Source: Alkalibacterium olivapovliticus | GTDB lineage: Bacteria > Bacillota > Bacilli > Lactobacillales > Carnobacteriaceae_A | DNA: 64,000 bases | Assembly (NCBI RefSeq): GCF_003003275.1 | Contig: NZ_PVTO01000001.1 | Location: 1-64,000, forward strand | Reading direction: 5' to 3' | Shown: piece by piece, positions 22,344 through 30,748 of the stretch | How positions within the stretch are numbered: the first letter of the stretch is position 1 | Layout: each line of letters begins with the position of its first letter | Notes under the pieces: model-generated | What the model saw: only the letters and a program-made list of their open reading frames with translations | Database searches by the model: none | What the model was told of the DNA's origin: nothing | Program-made: the position numbers and the translations under genes

Positions 22344-24130
22344 TGGAACAGCAGGAACTGAATAAAAGACGATCCATTCCATTTAGAGAACAGATGCAGA
22401 TCATTAGACGCATTTTATCCTACGCTTCACCCTATAAAAACCAATTTTTACTGGCCATTCTTTTCAGTGTAGCTTTGGCTGTTACAAATGCTGCGCTACC
22501 AAGAATTATTCAAATTTTTATTGATGATCATTTGACCACTGGAACAGTTGCCACTCAGACAATATTGCTTTTTGCAGGACTTCATTTTGGAGTGACGATC
22601 ATTCGAATGACAGTTTGGTATTTTGAGCTGTATATTTTCAATATGGCCTCAGAAAAAACGGTGCAGAACATCAGACACCAGCTCTTTTCTAAGCTGCATG
22701 ATCTGGGCATGCGTTTTTTTGATCAGACATCAACCGGGTGGATCATTACCCGTGCAACTAACGACACAGAAGCTATGAAAGATTTCTGGCATGTGTTTCT
22801 GACAATTATTCAAGGGGTATTTGGGGTATTCATTTCGCTAGGCGCCATGTTCCTACTGGATGTGACCGTTACCTTATGGATATTGATTTTCGCACCCGTC
22901 CTCTTAGTAATTATTCGCTTTTATCAAGTGTACAGCTCAAGAACATATGGTGAAATGAAGTCCAAGTTAAGCTTGCTGAATACAAAGTTGGCAGAGACCA
23001 TTAATGGGATGTCTGTCATCAAGCAGTTCAGGCAGGAAAAACGACTTCAAAAGGAATTCGAAGAAACGAATAAAGCTTATTATGATTCGCGGTACTCAAT
23101 GGTCAAAATCAATGCATTGCTGTTAAGTCCAGTCATTAATATGCTTTACACATTATCAGTCGTCCTGATCCTTGCCATTTTCGGGATCAATGCACTGACT
23201 AGTCCGATAGAAGTCGGAATCATTTACGCCTTTACTTCCTATGCAAATGATTTTTTTAGACCGTTAACTCGTCTAATGGATAGTTTAAGTCTCTTTCAGG
23301 ATGGTGTAATTTCAAGCAGCCGAATCCTTACTGTTATGGATAATGAAGAGTACGTACCAGAGCAGGCAGAAAACGCTGATGCTCATATCACGACAGGAAA
23401 AATCGAGTTCAAGGATGTCTCATTTTCATATGATGATGAGCATAATGTACTGAATAATATATCCTTTACTGTGAATCCTGGCGAGACGATTGCGCTAGTC
23501 GGACACACTGGAAGCGGGAAGTCTTCAATCATCAATGTGCTGATGCGCTTTTATGATTTTCAGCAGGGTGAAGTCCTGATTGACGGGAAATCAATAAGAG
23601 AATTTCCGATGAGAGAACTTCGTCAACGGACTGGACTGGTTCTTCAGGATTCATTTCTGTTTTATGGCACAATCAAAGATAATATCAGATTGATGAACAA
23701 AGCCATAACGGATAGAGAGATTATTGAAGCAGCACGATTTGTTCAAGCTGACCGATTTATTGAGGAACTGCCTGGACAGTATGATGCGAAAGTAGTTGAA
23801 AGAGGGGCTAGTTTTTCAAGCGGTCAGAAGCAGCTGATCTCGTTTGCGAGCACCATTGTTCGGGATCCGAAAATTCTTATTCTGGATGAGGCGACTGCTA
23901 ATATCGATACGGAAACTGAATCGCTTATTCAAGAAGGGCTAGAGCGGATGAGAAGAGGAAGAACGACGGTAGCGATAGCACACAGGCTGTCTACCATCAG
24001 AGATGCGGATCAGATTCTGGTACTGGATAAAGGACACATCATTGAACGCGGAACGCATGATGAACTGATCGATCGTGGAGGTTCCTACAAAGGTATGTAT
24101 GAATTGCAGAATATAGGGCTACAGACATAA
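22343..24130 (+). CDS. Heterodimeric ABC exporter, catalytically canonical subunit
   Basis: The partner half-transporter has 595 residues with a membrane domain up to about residue 330. Walker A is GHTGSGKS, Walker B with an intact catalytic Glu is LDEATANID, and the signature is diverged to FSSGQKQ. Together with the upstream subunit it forms one canonical and one degenerate ATP site, the asymmetric design of this exporter class. The two genes share TAATG at their junction and end at a strong bidirectional terminator. Confidence 0.88.
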   Translation: MEQQELNKRRSIPFREQMQIIRRILSYASPYKNQFLLAILFSVALAVTNAALPRIIQIFIDDHLTTGTVATQTILLFAGLHFGVTIIRMTVWYFELYIFNMASEKTVQNIRHQLFSKLHDLGMRFFDQTSTGWIITRATNDTEAMKDFWHVFLTIIQGVFGVFISLGAMFLLDVTVTLWILIFAPVLLVIIRFYQVYSSRTYGEMKSKLSLLNTKLAETINGMSVIKQFRQEKRLQKEFEETNKAYYDSRYSMVKINALLLSPVINMLYTLSVVLILAIFGINALTSPIEVGIIYAFTSYANDFFRPLTRLMDSLSLFQDGVISSSRILTVMDNEEYVPEQAENADAHITTGKIEFKDVSFSYDDEHNVLNNISFTVNPGETIALVGHTGSGKSSIINVLMRFYDFQQGEVLIDGKSIREFPMRELRQRTGLVLQDSFLFYGTIKDNIRLMNKAITDREIIEAARFVQADRFIEELPGQYDAKVVERGASFSSGQKQLISFASTIVRDPKILILDEATANIDTETESLIQEGLERMRRGRTTVAIAHRLSTIRDADQILVLDKGHIIERGTHDELIDRGGSYKGMYELQNIGLQT

Positions 24131-24188
24131 AAAAAGGCTTATCCTGATCCGGCATAGTATGAGCCGGATCAGCAATAAGCCTTTTTTT
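24128..24188. terminator. Bidirectional terminator between ABC operon and plsC
   Basis: AAAAAAAGGCTTAT and CTGATCCGGC pair with GCCGGATCAG and ATAAGCCTTTTTTT, giving a stem of more than 20 bp with T-runs in both directions. Confidence 0.95.
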
Positions 24189-24783
24189 ATTTGGATATTT
24201 CTGAGTCTAATGTGACAAAGGCTTTCTGAATTTTGTCAGAGTAATAGGCGTTAACATCCTTAATGCCTTCGACATTGCGTTCAACCATGAAAGGTTCTCC
24301 GAATCTGACACTTGCCTTTTGTCTGGTCAATAATGCTTTAAAGGTGAAAGGTCCTTGATACACAACAGGAACAATGGGTTTTTTACTCATCTTGGCAATA
24401 GTAACTGCACCGCCTTTGATTTCTTGAGAGTGGCGTGTCCCGGTAGGGAAAATAACGAGACCAAGATTTGTTTCTTTAAGGATTTTCACTGGTGTTTTGA
24501 TTGCACTCGGTCCAGGATTATGACGGTCAACAGGGAATGCATTCATTTTAGTGATCAGCCATTTGAAAAGGGGGTTCTTGAATAACTCCTGCTTAGCCAT
24601 AAAGCTGAACTGCTTGGGTGAGGCAGCTAAAACTAAAAACACAGGATCGATCCATGACCGGTGAGGCGCTATCAAAATATAATTATCATTTTTTGGCAAG
24701 TTTTCTTTCCCTTGAACATCTGGTTTGCCGTTTAAAATGTAGACAAGCACTCTGACTACTATTCGAATAAATGTAAAAAACAC
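24187..24783 (-). CDS. plsC: 1-acyl-sn-glycerol-3-phosphate acyltransferase PlsC
   Basis: PlsC adds the second acyl chain to lysophosphatidic acid at the inner membrane face. The 198-residue protein has a hydrophobic N-terminal helix (residues 1-17), the catalytic HRSWID (HX4D) motif near 41 and the phosphate-binding FPTGTR near 112. The Thr in place of the usual Glu of EGTR is seen in other Lactobacillales enzymes of this type. The start is GTG, with AAGGAAGTG upstream. It is transcribed towards the ABC operon and away from rpsB. Confidence 0.9.
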   Translation of the reverse strand: MFFTFIRIVVRVLVYILNGKPDVQGKENLPKNDNYILIAPHRSWIDPVFLVLAASPKQFSFMAKQELFKNPLFKWLITKMNAFPVDRHNPGPSAIKTPVKILKETNLGLVIFPTGTRHSQEIKGGAVTIAKMSKKPIVPVVYQGPFTFKALLTRQKASVRFGEPFMVERNVEGIKDVNAYYSDKIQKAFVTLDSEISK

Positions 24784-24863
24784 GCTGTTCCACTTCCTTT
24801 TTAGATTCTCATTATAGTATGCGGTAGAAATAGAAAATGTGCAAGATTAATTTCAATAGTCAA

Positions 24864-24892
24864 TTGCAATTTGTTTAGTTCTGTAGTATAAT
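24864..24892 (+). promoter_or_regulatory. Promoter of rpsB-tsf
   Basis: TTGCAA (24864-24869), a 17-nt spacer and TATAAT (24887-24892), a near-consensus strong promoter as expected for ribosomal protein genes. Confidence 0.9.
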
Positions 24893-24898
24893 AATTAG

Positions 24899-25021
24899 CG
24901 GTGCATAAAGCACTAATTTCACACCTGAGCAGATGTATTGAATGGTGCTCTAATGCCATAGAGTGTTCAAAACAGATGAAGCTCGGGGAGGAAAATATAA
25001 AACCAAACGGAGGAATAACAC
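24899..25021 (+). promoter_or_regulatory. Structured 5' leader of rpsB
   Basis: The untranslated leader of about 120 nt contains a GTGC-ATAAA-GCAC hairpin (24901-24913) and a CTCTA-ATGCCA-TAGAG hairpin (24948-24963), then two AGGAGG-like motifs, of which the last (25009-25014) serves the ATG. Autoregulation by S2 binding would be the usual explanation for such a leader, but this is inference. Confidence 0.5.
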
Positions 25022-25783
25022 ATGGCAGTTGTATCAATGAAACAATTATTAGAATCAGGTGTTCATTTCGGCCACCAGACTAGACGCTGGAACCCGAAAA
25101 TGAAACCATATATCTTTACAGAAAGAAACGGCATCTACATCATCGACTTGCAGAAAACTGTTAAGTTGATCGATCAAGCTTACAACTATGTACGCGACAT
25201 CGCTGAAGATGGCGGAACAGTTCTTTTTGTCGGAACTAAAAAACAGGCACAGGATGCGATCAAAGAAGAAGCTATCAGAGCTGGCGCTTACTACATCAAC
25301 CATCGTTGGTTAGGTGGAACATTGACTAACTGGGATACTATCCAAAAACGTATCAAACGTTTGAAACAGTTGGAAAAAATGGAAGAAGACGGAACGTTTG
25401 AAGTCTTACCTAAAAAAGAAGTTGGGATCTTGCTGAAAGAACGCGATCGTCTTGACAAATTCTTAGGCGGAATCAAAGATATGCCTAAACGTCCAGATGT
25501 ATTGTTCGTTGTAGACCCAAGAAAAGAACACATTGCAATCAAAGAAGCTCAAAAATTAAATATTCCTATCGTAGCTATGGTAGACACTAACTGTGATCCA
25601 GATGAGATCGATGTAATCATCCCTTCAAATGACGATGCTATCCGTGCCGTTAAATTGTTGACGAAAACAATGGCTGATGCTGTTATCGAAGGAAACCAGG
25701 GAGAAGATGAAGTTTTTGAAGAAGAAGCTAAATCTGATTCTTTAGATGAAATCGTTGAAGTAGTCGAAGGCGACAACGACTAA
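25022..25783 (+). CDS. rpsB: 30S ribosomal protein S2
   Basis: S2 binds the 30S head-body junction and is needed for S1 and mRNA placement. The 253-residue protein begins with [20 protein letters not shown] and contains [12 protein letters not shown] and [12 protein letters not shown], all S2 hallmarks. The C-terminus is an acidic tail ([20 protein letters not shown]). It is followed at 44 nt by tsf, the conserved rpsB-tsf pair. Confidence 0.98.
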   Translation: MAVVSMKQLLESGVHFGHQTRRWNPKMKPYIFTERNGIYIIDLQKTVKLIDQAYNYVRDIAEDGGTVLFVGTKKQAQDAIKEEAIRAGAYYINHRWLGGTLTNWDTIQKRIKRLKQLEKMEEDGTFEVLPKKEVGILLKERDRLDKFLGGIKDMPKRPDVLFVVDPRKEHIAIKEAQKLNIPIVAMVDTNCDPDEIDVIIPSNDDAIRAVKLLTKTMADAVIEGNQGEDEVFEEEAKSDSLDEIVEVVEGDND

Positions 25784-25827
25784 TAGTCGTTTAAACCGGA
25801 CTCGTTAACTACTAAGGAGGAATAATA

Positions 25828-26712
25828 TTGGCAACTATTAAAGCAGCTCAAGTAAAAGAGTTACGTGATAAAACAGGCGTTGGAATGATGGACGCGAAAA
25901 AAGCGTTGGTTGAAACTGACGGAGACATGAACGCAGCTATTGACTATCTTAGAGAAAAAGGTGTTTCTAAAGCAGCTAAAAAAGCAGACCGTATTGCGGC
26001 TGAAGGATTAGCAAACGTTTATATCGAAGGTAACGTTGCAGCAATCGCTGAAATCAATTCTGAAACTGACTTCGTTTCTAAAAACGACAAGTTCCAGAAC
26101 CTGGTTAAAGGGATTACTAAAACTGTCGCTACTCATAACCCTGCATCTGTTGAAGACGCATTAGGGTTAGACATGAATGGCGAATCTATCCAGGACACTA
26201 TTACTGAAGCAACTCAAACTATCGGAGAAAAAATCACGTTCCGTCGTTTTGCAGTTGTTGAAAAAACAGATAATGATGTTTTCGGAGATTATGAGCACAT
26301 GGGCGGACGCATTACTGTTCTTTCTACTGTTGAAGGAACATCTGATGAAGAAGTTGCGCGTAATGTATCTATGCATATTGCAGCTATCAATCCTAAATTC
26401 ATTACACGTGAAGAGATTTCTCAAGATGAAAGAGATCACGAACTAAGCGTGTTAACTGAACAAGCTAAAAACGAAGGAAAACCAGAAAATATTGTTGAAA
26501 AAATGGTTCAGGGACGTTTGAACAAATGGTTAGCAGAAGTTAGTTTAGTTGACCAGCCATACGTTAAAGATCCAGATAAAACAGTTGGTGAGTACTTGAA
26601 AGAAAATGGTGCGTCAATCAAGTCCTTCATCCGTTATGAAGTCGGAGAAGGTATTGAAAAACGTACTGAAGATTTCGCTGCTGAAGTTCAAAGTCAGTTA
26701 GCTAAAAAATAA
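25828..26712 (+). CDS. tsf: Elongation factor Ts
   Basis: EF-Ts is the nucleotide exchange factor for EF-Tu. The 294-residue protein starts with a UBA-like domain containing [16 protein letters not shown], followed by the core with [12 protein letters not shown]. The start codon is TTG, fixed by AAGGAGG at 25814-25820 at 7-nt spacing. No ATG is present nearby, and the residue after it ([12 protein letters not shown]) is the normal EF-Ts beginning. A terminator ends the rpsB-tsf unit. Confidence 0.98.
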   Translation: MATIKAAQVKELRDKTGVGMMDAKKALVETDGDMNAAIDYLREKGVSKAAKKADRIAAEGLANVYIEGNVAAIAEINSETDFVSKNDKFQNLVKGITKTVATHNPASVEDALGLDMNGESIQDTITEATQTIGEKITFRRFAVVEKTDNDVFGDYEHMGGRITVLSTVEGTSDEEVARNVSMHIAAINPKFITREEISQDERDHELSVLTEQAKNEGKPENIVEKMVQGRLNKWLAEVSLVDQPYVKDPDKTVGEYLKENGASIKSFIRYEVGEGIEKRTEDFAAEVQSQLAKK

Positions 26713-26721
26713 GTAAAATCC

Positions 26722-26760
26722 AAAAGAGTAGTGGTCTTCAATCGACCCTGCTCTTTTTTT
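26722..26760 (+). terminator. Terminator after tsf
   Basis: AAAAGAG and GGTC pair with GACC and CTCTTTT around TTCAATC, followed by a T-run. Confidence 0.88.
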
Positions 26761-26828
26761 TGCATCAAGTTCTATAATTTCAGCAGTATGTTTTGTATAC
26801 TGATGTGGAAACAAAGGGAGGCGATCAA

Positions 26829-28208
26829 GTGACTTACCAAACAATCGATTTAGAAAAGCTCTTCGATATTATTATTGTAGGTGCAGGAGCTGCAGGATTG
26901 GCAGCTGCTATTCAGGCAAAAGACGAAGGAGCAAGTCCAGTTATTTTTGAGAAGATGCCGGCTGTTAGAGGAAATACGATCAAATCATCAGCGGGGATGA
27001 ATGCCTCAGAAACATCATTCCAGTTAGACCAGGGGATAACTGACAGCAATGAGCTGTTTTATGCTGAAACCCTAATAGGGGGGAATAAAACCAATGATCA
27101 GGAATTGCTGCAGTATTTTGTCAAACAGTCGGCTGGTGCAATAGATTGGCTGGACTCACTCGGTATATCTCTTTCAAATATTACAACCACTGGTGGAATG
27201 AGTGTCAGAAGAACCCACCGGCCTGCAGATGGTTCTGCAATCGGAGGATACTTAGTTAAAAGATTAATGAAAAACATAGAGGAACGACATATCCCCATCG
27301 TTTTAAACGCGGACGTCCAGCGTCTTGTACTGGATAAAGGCGTTGTAACGGGGGTGGAGGTCGTCATAGAAGGAATGACTTCCCAGATCGTGAAGTCCAG
27401 AACTGTAATCGTCACGACGGGTGGTTTTGGTTTTAATCGTGAAATGTTAAACAAAATAGCACCTCAGACAGCTCACTTCATTACGACAAATCATGAAGGC
27501 AGTATGGGAGACGGGATACAGATGATCCAGGCTGTTGGTGGAGATGTTCGAGATCTGGACCAGATTCAGATCCATCCAACGGTTCACCAGGAGAGCGGAT
27601 TTCTTATGACTGAAGCGATAAGAGGCGAAGGTGCCGTGCTGGTCTCTTCAAAAGGGGAGCGCTTCATCAATGAGCTGGACAGAAGAGATGTGGTCTCTAA
27701 AGCTGTCATGGATCTAACAGATCACTGTGCCTACCTAATTTTCGACGAGCATTTGAAGCAGCGTGTTCCTGCAGTCGGTTTTTACCAGTCAAAACAGATG
27801 GTGCTGACAGCTGACACACTGGCCGATCTAGCTGGTCTGCTCGGTATGCAAGAGGACACGCTTAAAGACACTATTTACAAATGGAACGAATCTGTCAGAG
27901 AACAGAAAGACAGGCAGTTTGCCAGACAGACTGGCATGGATCACCCTTTGAATCTATCACCCTATCATGCCATCAAGATTGCTCCTGGCATTCACCATAC
28001 AATGGGAGGCGTTATCATCAATAAAGATACCCAGGTCTTAAAACCAAATGGACAGAATATTCCAGGATTATATGCAGCGGGTGAAACAGTGGGAGGCCTT
28101 CATGGACAGAATCGGATAGGAGGAAATGCGATAGCGGAAACGATCGTATTTGGAAGACAGGCTGGCAAACAGGCTGCTCAATTCAGCAGTAAGGGTTTAC
28201 CCGAGTGA
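26829..28208 (+). CDS. FAD-dependent fumarate-reductase-like flavoprotein
   Basis: The 459-residue protein is the flavin subunit of the flavocytochrome c/fumarate reductase family. The FAD loop is IIVGAGAAGLAAAIQA near residue 18. Residues aligned with the fumarate site are present: IHPTVHQESGF, the Arg in NELDRRD, HHTMGGV and the Arg in GLHGQNRIGGNAI. No heme domain, FMN-binding domain or signal peptide is attached, so it is cytosolic and its electron donor is unknown. Start GTG at 26829, chosen because GGGAGG (26816-26821) lies 7 nt upstream; the in-frame TTG at 26793 lies before it. It sits between tsf and pyrH, which are usually adjacent. Another enoate substrate is possible. Confidence 0.82.
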   Translation: MTYQTIDLEKLFDIIIVGAGAAGLAAAIQAKDEGASPVIFEKMPAVRGNTIKSSAGMNASETSFQLDQGITDSNELFYAETLIGGNKTNDQELLQYFVKQSAGAIDWLDSLGISLSNITTTGGMSVRRTHRPADGSAIGGYLVKRLMKNIEERHIPIVLNADVQRLVLDKGVVTGVEVVIEGMTSQIVKSRTVIVTTGGFGFNREMLNKIAPQTAHFITTNHEGSMGDGIQMIQAVGGDVRDLDQIQIHPTVHQESGFLMTEAIRGEGAVLVSSKGERFINELDRRDVVSKAVMDLTDHCAYLIFDEHLKQRVPAVGFYQSKQMVLTADTLADLAGLLGMQEDTLKDTIYKWNESVREQKDRQFARQTGMDHPLNLSPYHAIKIAPGIHHTMGGVIINKDTQVLKPNGQNIPGLYAAGETVGGLHGQNRIGGNAIAETIVFGRQAGKQAAQFSSKGLPE

Positions 28209-28229
28209 TGACGACTGAATACCGATTCG

Positions 28230-28266
28230 GATAAACAGCTGGAGGGTCAAATCCTCTGCATTTTTT
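28230..28266 (+). terminator. Weak terminator after the flavoprotein gene
   Basis: GC-GGAGG pairs with CCTCT-GC with a bulge, followed by ATTTTTT. Short and imperfect. Confidence 0.5.
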
Positions 28267-28267
28267 A

Positions 28268-28296
28268 ATGACCTCAAACCGGTTATGTGGTAGAAT
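28268..28296 (+). promoter_or_regulatory. Promoter of pyrH-frr
   Basis: ATGACC (28268-28273), a 17-nt spacer and TAGAAT (28291-28296), 33 nt before the pyrH start. Confidence 0.6.
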
Positions 28297-28328
28297 AATA
28301 CTGTATGAATTATGGAGGGAATTATTAT

Positions 28329-29054
28329 ATGGATGAACCGAAATACAAACGTATTGTACTTAAACTAAGTGGAGAAGCACTAGCAGGGGAAAATGGCTTT
28401 GGAATTGCGCCCCCGACTATTCAGGAAATTTGTCAGGAAATCAAAGATGTTCATGAATTGGGAATTGAAATTGCTATAGTAGTGGGCGGCGGAAATATCT
28501 GGCGTGGTCATGTCGGTGCCGAAATGGGAATGGAACGCTCTCAGGCAGATTATATGGGCATGATTGCAACTATAATGAATGGACTAGCACTGCAGGATTC
28601 TCTTGAAAATATTGGGGTTCCCACGCGAGTGCAGACATCTATTGAAATGCGTCAAGTGGCTGAGCCATATATTCGCAGAAAAGCGATGAGACACTTAGAA
28701 AAAGGACGCGTGGTTATTTTTGCAGGTGGTACGGGTAATCCTTACTTCTCTACAGACACAACAGCCGCACTGAGAGCAGCAGAAATGCACGCTGATGTGA
28801 TTATGATGGCTAAAAATAATGTAGATGGTGTCTACTCAGCAGATCCGAACATCGATGAGAATGCTGTTAAGTATGAAGAGTTAACTTATCTGGACATTAT
28901 CAATAAATCCCTTCAAGTGATGGATACGACAGCATCATCACTCAGTATGGACAATGACATTCCATTAGTCGTATTTAATTTAAACAAAAAAGGCAACATA
29001 AAACGCGTCGCTTTAGGTGAAACCATTGGGACGACTGTCAGGAGGAAACAATAG
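28329..29054 (+). CDS. pyrH: UMP kinase
   Basis: PyrH phosphorylates UMP to UDP for pyrimidine nucleotide supply. The 241-residue amino-acid-kinase-fold protein shows [21 protein letters not shown] near residue 53, and [20 protein letters not shown] near 133. The start at 28329 follows GGAGGG (28314-28319); the in-frame ATG at 28305 lies upstream of this site. The stop overlaps the frr start by one base. The pair pyrH-frr is conserved across bacteria. Confidence 0.97.
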   Translation: MDEPKYKRIVLKLSGEALAGENGFGIAPPTIQEICQEIKDVHELGIEIAIVVGGGNIWRGHVGAEMGMERSQADYMGMIATIMNGLALQDSLENIGVPTRVQTSIEMRQVAEPYIRRKAMRHLEKGRVVIFAGGTGNPYFSTDTTAALRAAEMHADVIMMAKNNVDGVYSADPNIDENAVKYEELTYLDIINKSLQVMDTTASSLSMDNDIPLVVFNLNKKGNIKRVALGETIGTTVRRKQ

Positions 29055-29611
29055 TGACTAAGGCCATATTAAAAGACACTTTAGAAAGAATGAAGAAAGC
29101 AGAACAGTCATATGTAAGAGAATTAGGGGGCATTCGTGCAGGTCGCGCTAATCCAAGCCTGCTGAATCGAGTGAATATTGATTATTACGGCGCACCTACA
29201 CCACTTAACCAGGTCGCTCAAATATCTGTTCCTGAACCGCGTGTACTGCTGATTACACCTTATGATAAATCTGCATTGGGCGATATCGAAAAGGCGCTTA
29301 ATCAGTCTGATATCGGGATTCCACCTTCAAATGACGGGAATGTGATTCGACTAGTCGTTCCTGCACTAACGGAAGATAGACGAAAAGATATTGCCAAGCA
29401 GGTCGGAAAAGAATCTGAAAACGCGAAAGTATCTGTCCGAAACATTCGTCGTGACGCAATCGATTCACTTAAAAAAGCTGAAAAAGACGGCGACTTGACT
29501 AAAGATGATCTTCATAACTACGAAGACGAAGTTCAAAAATTAACAAATGCAAGTGTTAAAGCGATAGACAAACTGTCTGAAGAAAAAGAAAAAGAAATAC
29601 TCGAAGGATAA
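29054..29611 (+). CDS. frr: Ribosome recycling factor
   Basis: RRF splits post-termination ribosomes together with EF-G. The 185-residue protein has the long helical bundle with [14 protein letters not shown] near residue 27 and [20 protein letters not shown] near 100. The start codon is GTG, with GGAGG placed at the end of pyrH. Transcription is probably stopped by the structured element at 29616-29690. Confidence 0.97.
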   Translation: MTKAILKDTLERMKKAEQSYVRELGGIRAGRANPSLLNRVNIDYYGAPTPLNQVAQISVPEPRVLLITPYDKSALGDIEKALNQSDIGIPPSNDGNVIRLVVPALTEDRRKDIAKQVGKESENAKVSVRNIRRDAIDSLKKAEKDGDLTKDDLHNYEDEVQKLTNASVKAIDKLSEEKEKEILEG

Positions 29612-29615
29612 AAAT

Positions 29616-29690
29616 AAGGAGAGAAGCTTGAGGATCTCAAAGGTTGATGGTGAAACAAACCTTTAAGTCCGAAGCTGACTCTCCTTTTCT
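29616..29690. terminator. Three-way-junction hairpin element, probably a bidirectional terminator
   Basis: AAGGAGAG (29616-29623) pairs with CTCTCCTT (29679-29686), and AGCTT (29625-29629) pairs with AAGCT (29672-29676). Inside lie two hairpins, GAG-GAT-CTC and AAAGGTT (29639-29645) with AACCTTT (29658-29664). T-rich tracts follow on both strands. It lies between frr and a converging small gene. The branched shape is unusual for a plain terminator and could also be a small structured RNA. Confidence 0.6.
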
Positions 29691-29699
29691 TCATTTTAT

Positions 29700-29789
29700 T
29701 TAAAGTTTGCTGATGATATACTTATTTACCAGCTTGGTAACCACAGAAGTGACTACAATACTGATGATATATTTTCTCAATCGTCTCAT
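29700..29789 (-). CDS. Putative 29-residue cationic hydrophobic peptide
   Basis: On the minus strand GTTAAGGAGG (plus 29798-29807) lies 8 nt before an ATG that opens a 29-codon frame. The peptide starts MRRLRKYIISIVVTSVV and ends NKYIISKL: a basic N-terminus, one hydrophobic or amphipathic helix, and a repeated KYIIS motif. A promoter-like pair is upstream, and the branched hairpin element at 29616-29690 is directly downstream. It converges with frr. Size and charge recall membrane-active peptides such as type I toxins or small membrane regulators, but I recognise no family. The evidence is the ribosome binding site, the promoter and the terminator, not homology. Confidence 0.5.
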   Translation of the reverse strand: MRRLRKYIISIVVTSVVTKLVNKYIISKL

Positions 29790-29840
29790 TAGGAGAACCT
29801 CCTTAACATTAAATTAACACTTATGTGATAGCTTACATAT

Positions 29841-29870
29841 AGTATAGCAAATGTCACTACATACTGAAAA
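29841..29870 (-). promoter_or_regulatory. Possible promoter of the 29-residue peptide gene
   Basis: On the minus strand TTTTCA (29865-29870), 18 nt, then TATACT (29841-29846). The predicted leader is about 45 nt. Confidence 0.45.
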
Positions 29871-29975
29871 TAGAACGATCTGAAATAAATCAGAGACGCT
29901 TTTTGATTTTTATGGTAATTTGGATTGATTTTTACTACAATAGAAGAGATGTATACTGATTTCTAGGAGGGTATG

Positions 29976-30722
29976 GTGTGTCTTACACCGGTCGTTATGA
30001 TTGAAAACGAAAAAATTAATATACCCGCTCATGTCGCTATGATCATGGATGGCAATGGACGCTGGGCTGAACAAAAAGGAAAAGCCAGGAAGTTTGGACA
30101 CGAAGAAGGCATGGAAGCCGTTCGAAGAGTAACGATGAGAGCCAGTGAACGAGGCGTGAAAGTCTTGACCTTATATGCTTTTTCTACGGAAAACTGGAAA
30201 AGACCTCCTCAGGAAGTACACTTTTTAATGCAGTTGCCTATCCGGTTTTTTGACCGGTTCGTACCTGAGCTTCAGGAAAAGAATGTAAAAGTAAATATGA
30301 TTGGATTCGAGGAAAAAGTTCCGTCATCAACGAAAAAAGCCATACAAAATGCTATGGATGAAACGAAAGATAATACAGGAATGATTCTGAATTTCGCTTT
30401 TAATTATGGAAGCCGTGCTGAAATTGTAAAAGCAACACAGACAATCTGCCAAAAAGCAATTGATGGACAGATCAATGTGAAAGATATTGACGAGAAGGCT
30501 ATCGAAACCCACTTATTCACTGAATCAATCACACCGTATCAGGATGTGGATCTGCTGATACGTAGTAGTGGTGAACAGCGTTTAAGTAATTTCCTCCTAT
30601 GGCAGAATGCCTACAGCGAGTTTTATTTTTCAGACCTGTTATGGCCTGATTTTAATGGAGACGTCCTGGATGAAGCACTTTTAAGTTATAAAAATAGGCA
30701 GCGTCGTTATGGAGCAGTCTAA
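29976..30722 (+). CDS. uppS: Undecaprenyl diphosphate synthase
   Basis: UppS makes the C55 lipid carrier for cell-wall synthesis. The protein has about 248 residues with HVAMIMDGNGRWA (catalytic Asp and phosphate loop) near residue 18, LYAFSTENWKRP near 63 and SGEQRLSNFLLWQ near 197. AGGAGGG at 29965-29971 fits the GTG at 29976. The adjacent ATG at 29973 is only 1-2 nt from the site, and the ATG at 29997 is far from it, so the exact start is uncertain by a few residues. It heads the conserved uppS-cdsA-rseP-proS-polC series. Confidence 0.95.
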   Translation: MCLTPVVMIENEKINIPAHVAMIMDGNGRWAEQKGKARKFGHEEGMEAVRRVTMRASERGVKVLTLYAFSTENWKRPPQEVHFLMQLPIRFFDRFVPELQEKNVKVNMIGFEEKVPSSTKKAIQNAMDETKDNTGMILNFAFNYGSRAEIVKATQTICQKAIDGQINVKDIDEKAIETHLFTESITPYQDVDLLIRSSGEQRLSNFLLWQNAYSEFYFSDLLWPDFNGDVLDEALLSYKNRQRRYGAV

Positions 30723-30748
30723 ATAATTAAGAAAGCCGAGGAAATAGA

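Noticed and set aside
24187-24783. PlsC motif TGTR instead of EGTR
   Set aside because: A non-Glu residue at this position occurs in other PlsC-type proteins of Lactobacillales, so it is not a sign of inactivation.
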